In this document: piece by piece, positions 36,701 to 40,663 of the stretch
Numbering within the stretch: position 1 is the first letter of the stretch
Layout: every line of letters begins with the position of its first letter
Assembly: GCA_017645925.1 (NCBI GenBank)
Contig: JAGCNN010000255.1
Coordinates: 1-50,591 of the forward strand
Reading direction: 5' to 3'
Source: Bacteroidales bacterium
GTDB lineage: Bacteria > Bacteroidota > Bacteroidia > Bacteroidales > ML635J-15
DNA: 50,591 nt
Translations under genes and position numbers: made by a program
The notes under the pieces: model-generated
Database searches by the model: none
Seen by the model: the letters and a program-made list of their open reading frames with translations, nothing else
What the model was told of the DNA's origin: nothing

Positions 36701-39439
36701 CCTTACCTCAATGTCGTCAAGGGCAAAATCATTTCCTTGCCCATGAGGTTGATTGTTCTTAATACCAAAATAAACATCCTCCATTTCTGCAGGCATCTCA
36801 TACACCAACACCACTTGAGTCCAATCGTTTACATCCCACACACAATTGGAATACGGGAACTTGCGTGGTCTAGGAATTTCTCCAGAATGATGATATGCAA
36901 TCCTATTGGCATCTGTGAAATTAGGACTGCTATGCAATTCGAAGGTTAGATTCGGTTTGTAAGTACTAGAATTTCCAGACCCGTTAATATTAGCCATCCA
37001 GAATGAGAATATAAGCTTAACACCATTACAATTGGGCACATGAATTTTCTGACGATAAAAATAAGCTTCTCGATCTAAAGCATCAACCTGTAAAAAATAA
37101 CCCTTGTCCACATTTCCAGGATGGGTATGGTCGTCGAGCGGCACAAATAACTTCCAACACGGACTTCCAAACTTCGGTCTAGCATAACGTCCCTCACTAC
37201 CTATACTACACGGCGTTCCATATTGAGATATCTCATAGTCCATAATATTATATGTGGTTCCTCCTACCGAGAATGTTCCCAGCGATTCTGAGTTCAATAC
37301 TGGATCAGATTCGGAATTTCCACCAAAATCCTCTCTGAATATTACCGTTCCCGTAGAATAGCAATCATCGGGCTTATTCTCGCAGGTAACATCAAACGCG
37401 AACCCATCGCCTGCAATTGTACCATTGGAATAGAAATGTATAGTTATAGCATTGGATTTTGAAACCACATTTATGTCAATTGAAATGAGAGATGGCAGGA
37501 GAGATTCTGGTTGGTCCGGATTAGTAAGCTGATAACCACCTGAGGTTGCCCATGACAAACCATGATTACAACCAGTAGCCTCAGAAGTTGGCTCATATTC
37601 TACAGAATATCCATGTCCGTGATGACCGCCGCCCCACAATACCTCGCCATCGGTACCTGCACCATCAAAAATAGTTATGTAGTCGTGCGCCCAGTCAAAG
37701 GTATATTTTCCACTTATACGTACTATTTTATTTCTATTGGCATCACCAAGGTCGATTACAGCATAACCCGAACTATAGTCAATTGTACCGCCAGTAGAAC
37801 CGCAGTTGTTAGAATATTGACCGTCGGGACCTCCATCATCGTATATCATTTGACCACATATTTCGCTGCCGTAGGTAGCAACACCAGCCTGAGGAACAAA
37901 GTTGAACGAGACACCGCTACATGCAGCAGAAGTTACCGTTGCAGTCCACTCGGCCTCTATTCCGGTAAGGTTGTTATCAAACTTTATGGTAAGGCTGTGT
38001 CCTGTACTCGTGAAATCGGCAGGCGAATCTCCAGCAGCGTATGTAGCTACAGGCGTTGATGACGCATCTGAACCATCATAGATATAAAAATGGTCATCGG
38101 CACCAATGTTGAACGAAGAGAAATGTATTGTAAGCGGTTCGGTTGACGAGAATGTCTTGGTGTAGTATTCCTGGTCAAGAGTTTTGCCTTCTTCGGCAGT
38201 AAAATCAACAGAAGTGCCGCAAGGTACAGCTTCGCCAGGCAAAGTAGCCATACAGTCTATTGCCGACACCGTTGCATCCCAACCTGCACCATTGCCCGCT
38301 TCGTTGCTATATACAGCAACCGTAAGCGTATTACCAGTACTTGTAACCGATGGCGGCAACGTAGTGCCTGTATATCTTCCAACCAACGGAGACGAAATAG
38401 TTGAACCGTCATGTATTTCAATGAAGTCATCATCGGTCATATCAAAGGCGGAGAAACCAATCTGGATACGCGCATAGTTTTGCGACACGAATGTCTGATA
38501 GTAGCTCAAATTGTTGGCATAGTGGGCCACACCATCCGAGAAATCTACAGTTGTAAGACAATTCACCGTAATATCAGGCCACTTTATAAAACAGCCTACA
38601 GACGTTGCACGCGCCATCCATCCCGCACCTTCGCTGCCATCATCGTCGCTCACAAAATGGAAGTACATCGAATTCCCCGAAGATGTAATAACCGAAGGTG
38701 GATTAGAAGCATCGTAAGTATCAATAAGCACCGCATCATAATCATCGGTTGAAGGATTATATACATAATTGTAGGCTTCAAGATAGTCGCCTGTGCCAAG
38801 ATTAAACGAAGTAAAATTCACACGGATATTGGCACCGTCTATAGTGGAATAAGTCTTGGTGAAATTCGAGTTTGCAGCATAATCACCAAAGCCATCGGTA
38901 AACTCGGAACTTTCCTGACAATTCAGATACCTGCTCGGCAACATATCGGGGCAAGCAACACTAACCTTCGCCTTCCATCCCCTATACTTGGTATTACTTG
39001 ACGAACGGTGAACAAAAGTAACCCTACCTGTCGTACTCGTAAAAGTACCGGTTGGTCTTGTTGTACCATAAAGATGTTCAACCCATTCACCAGAACCAGT
39101 AATTGTAGAACCGGATATACTAATTTCACCATCATATATGTTAAGATAATGGTTATTACCCGAACCCGAACCATTACCCGTGGCAGGACCAACGCCGAAG
39201 TTGCCCTCGAAAGTTACCACAATCTGGCTTCCCGGATCACAATAGAACGAGTACCAATAAGTCCAAGTACCAGAATAGTTATTCGCATCGCCTCCTTGGT
39301 CGTAAAAATAGGCATAATCGCCACAATTCAGCTTCGTAGAGCCGTTGGTGTTAGCATTATCAAGCTTTACGGTAACCTGAGCAAATGTGCTAACGGCATA
39401 AAATGCCAAAACCGAGAAAATAACAATAAACTTTTTCAT
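21752..39439 (-). CDS. Giant T9SS-exported surface adhesin (5895 aa) with CUB-like, SprB-like and HYR repeats
   Basis: One intact frame of 5895 codons, about 600 kDa. It has a Sec signal peptide (MKKFIVIFSVLAFYAVSTFA). Residues 20-690 hold about five CUB-like domains (ITGSGEWVEHLYGTT, DFIEIHDGSTISSPL, DHFYIYDGSDASS, DYITIFDGAGTDG). Residues 695-915 form a jelly-roll-like domain (VIFREDFGGNSESDP ... FALDDIEVRVCMPEV). 915-1320 are Ig-like. 1320-3460 are SprB-like and PKD-like repeats (CNGESTGAFTLSATDGTPYG; SYNVVVMDSHGCT). 3540-4950 are HYR modules linked by CIGCDP spacers. 4950-5720 is a second SprB-like block of about eleven units. 5806-5895 is the type B sorting domain (ITIPNVFTPNGDGVNDTW ... 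FNRWGQMLY ... PAGTYLYIVDL). SprB of Flavobacterium, a gliding adhesin, is the nearest known relative in plan. No catalytic motif is seen. I infer a cell-surface filamentous adhesin exported by T9SS. The 17.7-kb length and lack of stops argue against decay. Confidence 0.93.
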   Translation of the reverse strand: MKKFIVIFSVLAFYAVSTFAQVTVKLDNANTNGSTKLNCGDYAYFYDQGGDANNYSGTWTYWYSFYCDPGSQIVVTFEGNFGVGPATGNGSGSGNNHYLNIYDGEISISGSTITGSGEWVEHLYGTTRPTGTFTSTTGRVTFVHRSSSNTKYRGWKAKVSVACPDMLPSRYLNCQESSEFTDGFGDYAANSNFTKTYSTIDGANIRVNFTSFNLGTGDYLEAYNYVYNPSTDDYDAVLIDTYDASNPPSVITSSGNSMYFHFVSDDDGSEGAGWMARATSVGCFIKWPDITVNCLTTVDFSDGVAHYANNLSYYQTFVSQNYARIQIGFSAFDMTDDDFIEIHDGSTISSPLVGRYTGTTLPPSVTSTGNTLTVAVYSNEAGNGAGWDATVSAIDCMATLPGEAVPCGTSVDFTAEEGKTLDQEYYTKTFSSTEPLTIHFSSFNIGADDHFYIYDGSDASSTPVATYAAGDSPADFTSTGHSLTIKFDNNLTGIEAEWTATVTSAACSGVSFNFVPQAGVATYGSEICGQMIYDDGGPDGQYSNNCGSTGGTIDYSSGYAVIDLGDANRNKIVRISGKYTFDWAHDYITIFDGAGTDGEVLWGGGHHGHGYSVEYEPTSEATGCNHGLSWATSGGYQLTNPDQPESLLPSLISIDINVVSKSNAITIHFYSNGTIAGDGFAFDVTCENKPDDCYSTGTVIFREDFGGNSESDPVLNSESLGTFSVGGTTYNIMDYEISQYGTPCSIGSEGRYARPKFGSPCWKLFVPLDDHTHPGNVDKGYFLQVDALDREAYFYRQKIHVPNCNGVKLIFSFWMANINGSGNSSTYKPNLTFELHSSPNFTDANRIAYHHSGEIPRPRKFPYSNCVWDVNDWTQVVLVYEMPAEMEDVYFGIKNNQPHGQGNDFALDDIEVRVCMPEVTIGIVGEDEIFSSVNICTGSQVTLGADLVDEHDVFNGSPVYGWQRSDDNINWETIEFDGGESSDGLISTNNESRYGGNEITITEPNPTPGNPAPPHHYYRLIVAGNEANIESEFCRSISNTFTMEVTPIPEIVFDGTNYICEGSTIELGLTPESPAENLGAWSISSVNYDGTEIEDLSTLDESMRPSLNPPSGSQTHYTITGALPDAITIKFTTDDAHGGCWNEKTIPIYSLPDITISSGYDPHICEGEPFPLNATSPMPVEQYIWSDGEANPHNVTPPVGNTTYTVTATTHYDMGDGTTLQCADNESIVLNVAPLPTGLTITSVPDRPICPNTTITLTASAQSQSGGTIMYSWGDDAHFSTSGDYTVTPSQTTTYTVYVKDVRPDGRECTLVENNVEVLVYDPPVLSYSGVTNVRCNGESTGAFTLSATDGTPYGDGSSANPYYYQFSKDNGSTYTHATTGDLTQITFSNLPANSYNVVVMDSHGCTDRDVVTITQPTQAHITAAIEPSNVTQTCTGQTVGAATVTASYGIPYEDASHNQYYIYAWDDPSSSTTASISNLGVGTYNVTVSDANECTATASVTISDRHLPDYTLGGDGLTKCFSYPATELSVNLSTSNTINVESYSWSTTSGADAGLPATTTGDDLNAITVTPTAVGDYTYSVVVAAENGCSVTSNYSLSVSPVPTINTASGSGTKDQTKCYSDFPGGFNNIIFTYGGGATGVNFEWTSTPAPTCLSYDAGTMTISATGTAPTEGATYTYRAVTTTAAGNACAQAPLTGTITIYPELTVTATADHHSCVTGNIGIATATPHGGNASNYTYSWDNGETTATINGLAGGDYNVIVTDANNCTVTAPVNIVANTNPTISVSHTDVKCNGEDSGTITVEVTGAGTSIPCGEGTSGSPYYYEFSDNGGSSYEHSSGTNYQTYTFPVSTNGNSSYTYNIYVRDGNGCTVSTTQVITQPDELVAVIRNEDILKTCTDQSVGTATVTVTGGTQFGTAPDTYYNYAWNTYPTPTWDPNRNTRIITDLPVGSYQVTVSDAQGCTATAWKEITARPVPNINASTTADAVCLSSSTSSFSILNSSNTVDIASHSWSVAPTDGAGMPSNLTTASLEVAPIGISPYEEAVTYVYTDVVTADNGCIVSGTVSLTVNPTVVLTHTSGDLDQTLCFEKTLVPIVFEYSGGASGVTLTWGDPAPASTCLSYAIDNTTHTLTISEGGEPVAGTYRYRVDAVGAVSPCSNPYYEGIIIIRPQLTVTVTGDHQSCVSGNIGVVTAHPAGGKPFGTAPDTYYQYSWNTTPTPRTTQSINELAGGTYNVVVTDANTCTATGSVTIESKTNPSISIDVTNVLCHGFNTGAIQVTVTNHGTNAGTSNPYGEGTTTEPYFYLFSKDGGSNTEQSSGDDYYVHSFPNLLANTYNIYVRDGNDCVATATPHVTEPDTYVTAEITDANTIPTCQGQSVGALTVTADHGTPGTSPNPEYTYSWNTGATTASINELSAGMYTVVVTDGNGCSITTSKEVLPRPVPDFSLDVTGRADKCLYDNETELVVSNGGTGSTYAWSASSTDAGLPAGSDDATVTVTPAVGTHTYTVSITASNGCVVTASVPLTIYPVPTVALSGTVTEATCNGYDDGGFSLVATGGTIYDNGTNPSTPYYYQFSIDGGSNYTTYYSNSNTSVTAQFTDLLAQTYNVVVSDSHECTASVSGGVEVWQPTLVTATPSVVTEDCAGQAIGVATVTPNGGRIGVAPYPEYRYAWNKATNPWDEPRTTQEISGLAAGTYNVTVTDSYGCIGTNAVTIDPRPVPNINVSTTADAVCLSSSTREFSILNNHDVDIASHSWSVAPTTGAGMPSDLTAESLEVTPTGISPYEEPVTYVYTDVITAENGCVVSGTVSLTVNPTAILTHTSGAPSQTLCFDETLTDIVYTYSGGADGATLTWTETAPESTCLSWSVDPSAKTLTITEGTTPVAGTYRYTVQTTGAISPCDNPPLSGEIIIRPQLTVEITGVHQSCVTGNIGTATATPAGGNPGSSLAYTYEWNTSATSATISGLTGGDYSVVVTDGAGCTATSSVTIVEKVNPTIEVTSKNVSCYGADDGKITVLVTTPSTDNPTPYSDGPASQPYYYVFSSDNGATLYDSRGEEQYAQYTFTGLAADAHPVNSHTYNIYVRDGNDCTATEEVNITQPVTLTATIDTDNDVTNSCTGQAVGEATVVAHDGTGPYTYTWNTDPVQSLATATGLAIGTYTVTVEDDHHCIATAQVSIGNRPVPSITAETNTVVCESELPLTLTVVNAGNEVDIASYSWTVDPTENAGITSGTNGATLNVRPTNYTTHRYTQHIVAENGCEVEGYVELLVHPNPTVTLGDVTQPVCPSAGSIEIEATLTYTNPIATPAPLYTYTWTNDGSFAVASTEPSISDATTVTSTTATVSVPNDYCSHDYTLKLQVEDANHCQSELAEKVITVADETVPTISLIDPSYASVDAVPIDGCKFTFPDLTTLVSTSDACSRGDLVITQSETAGAVITARPSQDVVVTVSDECGHTDNLTITVNVPETLSASITTPTNNTCPIASGSDYEFGSLVSGATAPYTYSWTTATAVDGHPDQATIASDGRCHTYNITLSVNDDYGCTAESSVTFAAVDDENPQITCPASPISVSTDSHVNTADVTVPLPTGMSDNCTIDYYINDHTNTANASGTYPLGQTDVTYTIYDMCGNDETCPFSVIVTDDEPPCIGCDPDDPDPDNPDPFNPNHGISCESITDNTGEVRVVTDPGQNTYTHSGNDWNIDANDNVGIVAGYPYYALSGDTDVVDGENTTLNGQHFNVGTTTVTWYVSDGIHVVDCSFDVIVTDDQPPCIGCDPDPNDPNVNGISCESFTEVISGQNQITVSTSPAYVDTYTHSGTAWDITATDNVAVVSRTCVLSVYDDVLGDYVVIGSGIEIPSEPGFETLDGVTFSLGATLVTWYVSDGTFIVPCSFIVNVEDNELPCIGCDPTDPDPYNPENPTGISCTTIGNQVRDCTEGLEYYVHHNNETAPTDPADPTLTSNWTANWNVDADDNTGTDGLRVFYTLEGHTSEVTGDNTTLEGQIFNIGLTTVIWHAIDRFDNETTCMFTVSVADHEAPCIGCDPDPTDEDPGVSCNDIAPNTEHTVSVSTSEHLSYYHHNNDSWDVTATDNVEVMSVTYELDNVNCAVPSVLVSPNTTLNGQNFNIGTTKVVWTAVDYANNISTCEFYVTVTDDENPCIGCDPDDPNPFDPSTGISCASIVSAMGGDVSELSFEVGTDTDANTYQHLDYLWDVDANDNVAIVAGDPHYTLSGATTVVEGDNTTLNGQHFNVGETTVTWHVSDGVNTEVTCSFTITVVDDQPPCIGCDPDPSNPDPFDPSTGISCASIVSAMGGDLTELSFEVGTDDDVNTYLHTGEDWDVDANDNVTIVAGDPHYTLSGATTIVEGDNTTLNGQHFNVGTTTVTWHVSDGVNTEVTCSFTITVVDDQPPCIGCDPDPNNPDPFNPNSGISCASIVTAMNGDLTELSFEVGTDEHSDTYLHTGIDWDVDANDNVAIVAGDPHYTLEGATTVVEGANTTLNGQHFNVGETTVIWHVSDGVNQEVTCSFTVTVVDDEDPCIGCDPNDPNNPFDDDDPDGRDCESIVAFADGENMTINVGTSDFLNPSEYVNYYVHYNSGENGNWDITANDNVGIASVVCNLSGATTATGLTTLNGQQFNIGRTVVTWVVTDVSTPPNTSECTFVVIVSDDDPPIIGCDPDDPDNPFDPTAGISCSSITSGDDIVTVYTPDGLTYYQHQGTQWDVTANDNSGIPSIAYSLSGATTSVDGSPITLNGQRFNLGQTTVTWVATDMYGLTDTCTFVVNVLDIIAPGISCPPEIQNITCINDVPPAYQTYEQFVTAGGSAYDPNGIDESSFVLLSQESDGNTCPEVITRTYQIDDIPGNHAICTQTITIMDNVAPVITGLAPTINVTSGTNCRYPLPDFTEVVRAMASDNCTTRDNLTIVQSLEAGTANMISTNTDVTITVTDACGNTAQIVGHAVVPQTLTHNVSFTEIMCAGQTSTVTITGVGGTVPYTGVGERVEYAGAHSYVISDANGCTSNVNITISEPPQLEIPSISVVHVACFGESTGSASVSVTGGTPGYTYSWNTVPVQETQNATNLVAGRYTVTVTDTKGCSATSAATIEGQSALLVASIESVLPVACYGEATGSAMVSVRGGSPVYSYHWSTSPEQNTETATSLLAGEYMVTVSDSHGCTATATAVIEGQSSPLTTSFAAGNITDVACYGQSTGSARVDVEGGSPDYRYTWSTSPVQNSQTAVNLSAGSYVVTVTDSHECTSTAAVTISGQTYELTASFAEGSSVDVPCFGETTGSAIVTVSGGSPDYTYAWNTIPQQTTQAVSNLAAGRYTVTVTDAHGCTATSSVAINGQGTPLSPNVLPTNVTNVACNGMSTGSATVTVSGGTPQYQYSWNTSPVQNTQTIVNVPAGTYVVTITDDHGCTATANATISQPPLLEVSVTASDATCGSVGGTVTANVFGGAGQYVYSWVNTLGQTYASPRLSSVAPSTYNLTVTDGNGCSATTSAQVSAIGSLSARIDVVALPGCGTNISSGRLQAVAESGISPFSYIWNTGATTMIASNLQPGSYNVTITDNWGCSANATTSIEQLNTLEISVTNTGASCFGYNDASATVVALRGEPPYTYEWNNGASSPMLQNILAGSYTITVTDANMCTRVETIEIPQPDRLTLLSDVKQISCFAKSDGSIALTAEGGNQPYTFNVTLNESRFTGNYMANLPAGVYTMEVVDAKGCQSENTIQLIEPDEFLSSYNVTMPSCSGNNDGTIEISATGGTKPYMYGWDSYYTDVPLLTGLRQGQYTISVVDANKCTYQVASIMLTDMAGDCITIPNVFTPNGDGVNDTWIIDNIEMFPDATIYVFNRWGQMLYKATGNDEPWDGSYRGHHVPAGTYLYIVDLYQKTEAYKGTVTVLY
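22270..24580 (-). repeat. C-terminal SprB-like repeat block, including five 243-bp near-copies
   Basis: About eleven modules of the form C-x-G-x3-G-x-A-x-V-x-V-x-GG-x-P-x-Y-x-Y-x-W-x-T. Five consecutive ones are evenly spaced: the codons for the Gly-Ser-Ala core recur at 24315, 24078, 23835, 23592 and 23349, i.e. 237, 243, 243 and 243 bp (79-81 aa). Conserved cores are ACFGESTGSASVS, ACYGEATGSAMVS, ACYGQSTGSARVD, PCFGETTGSAIVT and ACNGMSTGSATVT. Units become more diverged toward the C-terminus. Confidence 0.85.
24600..28800 (-). repeat. HYR-module array with CIGCDP linkers
   Basis: About ten HYR (hyalin-repeat) modules, each with a core ending C-S/T-F-x-V-x-V-x-D-D-x-x-P. Nine are followed by C/I-IGCDP and an Asp/Pro/Asn-rich spacer of 10-18 residues that ends in GISC or a variant. 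HYR modules are Ig-like folds used in adhesion proteins. The first copy (NPQITCPASPISVSTDSHVN) and last (APGISCPPEIQNITCINDVP) have the ordinary HYR start ITCP/ISCP. The linkers vary in length, unlike the modules. Confidence 0.85.
25841..26987 (-). repeat. Three near-identical 381-bp tandem repeats inside the HYR array
   Basis: The GCCGATGCAT/GCCAATGCAT anchor (encoding CIGCD) recurs at 25841, 26222, 26603 and, slightly changed, 26978: periods 381, 381 and 375 bp (127 aa). Neighbouring units differ at few positions, e.g. GTGAACGAGCAGGTCACTTC is shared by two units. All three encode SIVxAMxGDxxELSFEVGTD and WDVDANDN. The similarity at synonymous sites points to recent duplication or ongoing gene conversion. 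Confidence 0.85.
30700..33540 (-). repeat. Two-copy intragenic duplication, period about 2.23 kb (744 aa)
   Basis: Several landmarks recur at nearly the same distance: GCGGACG(A/G)ATGATTAT at 30700 and 32929 (2229 bp), GGTTGACGGTAAGTGAAACT at 31001 and 33229 (2228 bp), TTCGGTACTGGACGGG at 31278 and 33510 (2232 bp). Between the last two landmarks the copies are nearly identical to the eye, for example in the segments encoding RPVPNI(N)xSTTADAVCLSSST. A more diverged third cassette of the same plan lies around 34600-34930. Confidence 0.8.
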
Positions 39440-39555
39440 ATCTCAACACTCATTAAATTCAACAAAATGTTAGATTCCGAAATGGAACAAATGGCATACT
39501 TGCCCATTCTTACACACGCGCGCGATGACTTTACGCTCCCCAAAGCGGATAAAGC

Positions 39556-39563
39556 CAAAGCTA
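39556..39563 (-). promoter_or_regulatory. Candidate -7 box upstream of the giant adhesin gene
   Basis: TAGCTTTG on the minus strand fits TAnnTTTG, 117 nt upstream of the ATG at 39439, implying a long leader. No TTG is present at the correct upstream distance, so support is weak. Confidence 0.3.
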
Positions 39564-39908
39564 TATCATTTATTTTCAATGTATTACTACACATAACTAA
39601 CTAAAAATATTTTTTTGCAATATAGTAACTTTTTCTCCATTTGCCTAATTTTACAAAAGTTTTTTTGCTCAAAAGCCTGATTATTGGACAAAAAACAATA
39701 TTTTCTTTGCAAAATACGCGCCAAAGCATATAAATTACAAATAAATTTTAGAACTTTTAACAAAGAGCCAAATGCTCAAAGGATTAGGGGCGGGAAAGGG
39801 GGTGAGAAGGCTAACAGGCTAACGGGCTAAAAGGCGAAAAGGCTAGTCTGGGGACAGATGAATTTGAAAATTTGATGATTTGATTATTTGATTTGATGAT
39901 TTGAAAAT

Positions 39909-39939
39909 TATAGCGAGCGCAAAGCATTGCGCCGCTACA
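39909..39939. repeat. Palindrome, copy B
   Basis: Core GCGCAAAGCATTGCGC (6-bp arms GCGCAA/TTGCGC) flanked by TATAGCGA and CGCTACA arms. It shares the plan of the TGTA-type palindromes at 11323 and 40537-40663 but with a different core. Confidence 0.6.
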
Positions 39940-40018
39940 GATTATTGGTTCAATCGTCAATCGAAAATCGTAAATCAATTTGCATCTTGTCAGCTCAATC
40001 GTAAATCGTAAATTCCCT

Positions 40019-40421
40019 TGGTGGAGCTGCCGGGAATCGAACCCGGGTCCAAACAAGAAACGAGGGTGATTTCTACATGCTTATTTTGCCTTTGATTGTC
40101 GGGGTAAGCACGGGGGTAAACGCCCAAACTCATCCTTATCTCCTAAAATCTTGCCGCCCCACAGGAGAATAGAAGCGACCAGTCCGGTATTTTTTGCCAC
40201 CGCTTTACCGAAACGGAACCAGACCGTCCAATCGAGCGATGTTTCGTTCCAGCACCTTGTGCCGGAATTAAGGTAAGCCTACTAATCTTCGACTACGCAG
40301 CGAAAGCATAATTATTTTCTGCGCCAATTATTGTTCTGCAAGACACTTTTACGGGATAACTTGCATTGCCCGGCATGCTTACACGATCATTTACCTTGCT
40401 GTCAAAACCAAGGTCAGCCCC
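40019..40421 (-). ncRNA. ssrA: Transfer-messenger RNA (tmRNA)
   Basis: Rescues stalled ribosomes and tags incomplete proteins for proteolysis with SmpB. Read on the minus strand the RNA starts GGGGCTGACCTTGGTTTTGA (40421) and ends CCCGGGTTCGATTCCCGGCA GCTCCACCA (40019), with encoded CCA. The 5' GGGGCTG pairs with 3' CAGCTCC (six Watson-Crick pairs and one G-U), and the T-arm GGTTCGATTCC is canonical. The 403-nt length is normal. The tag frame (40322-40293) reads AENNYAFAA then TAG; Bacteroidota tags are usually GExNYALAA, so this one carries Ala at the resume codon and Phe near the end. Confidence 0.96.
40293..40322 (-). other. tmRNA tag-peptide reading frame
   Basis: Resume codon GCA at 40322, then GAA AAT AAT TAT GCT TTC, GCT GCG and the stop TAG (40293-40295): AENNYAFAA. 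The C-terminal AA degron for ClpXP-type proteases is intact. Confidence 0.88.
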
Positions 40422-40439
40422 ATAAACAATCGGAAATCG

Positions 40440-40447
40440 CAAAGATA
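40440..40447 (-). promoter_or_regulatory. Candidate -7 box for tmRNA
   Basis: TATCTTTG on the minus strand fits TAnnTTTG exactly. The box ends 18 nt before the mature 5' end, as expected for a precursor trimmed by RNase P. No clear -33 element at standard spacing. Confidence 0.45.
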
Positions 40448-40536
40448 GACAATTCACAAACACGAAAATTGTCTTTTTTAACACATCAGATAATATTATA
40501 CAAAAATAAATAATTAACAATTCATAATGGATAATT

Positions 40537-40566
40537 TGTAGATACGCACCATGGCGCGTATCTACA
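40537..40566. repeat. TGTA-type palindrome, copy C
   Basis: Arms TGTAGATACGC and GCGTATCTACA around CACCATGGC; 11-bp arms match perfectly and CCATGG sits in the centre. Intergenic, between the tmRNA and the C25 protease gene. Confidence 0.8.
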
Positions 40567-40600
40567 GATTATCAAATCATTCAAATATATTTATTCCTAT

Positions 40601-40629
40601 TGTACGGACGCAAAATTTTGCATCGCACA
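40601..40629. repeat. TGTA-type palindrome, copy D
   Basis: TGTACGGACGC-AAAATTTT-GCATCGCACA; an imperfect copy with the same GACGCAAAATTTTGC core as copy A in pssA 29 kb away. Confidence 0.7.
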
Positions 40630-40633
40630 AAAT

Positions 40634-40663
40634 ACAGAAAACGTTGCACGCAACGTTTCTACA
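40634..40663. repeat. TGTA-type palindrome, copy E, overlapping the C25 protease stop codon
   Basis: Core AACGTTGC-AC-GCAACGTT with outer arm TTCTACA. Read on the minus strand the element starts TGTAGAAACGTTGC, and its TAG is the stop codon (40661-40659) of the gingipain-like gene. The hairpin just past the stop could also serve as a weak terminator, though no strong T run follows. Confidence 0.75.

Larger units (their letters stand above)
39440..40018. other. 579-bp intergenic region between the giant gene and tmRNA
   Basis: No gene is seen. The part nearest the giant gene is its presumed 5' region, with a -7-like box at 39563-39556. The rest is A/T-rich sequence, then simple repeats of GGCTAA-type words (39809-39845), TTTGATGATTTGA-type words (39867-39905), a palindrome (39909-39939) and AATCGTAAATC-type words (39953-40012). 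Confidence 0.7.

Noticed and set aside
39440..39604. Plus-strand open frame over the upstream region of the giant gene
   Set aside because: Most of it overlaps the giant gene antisense; the remainder has no family features.
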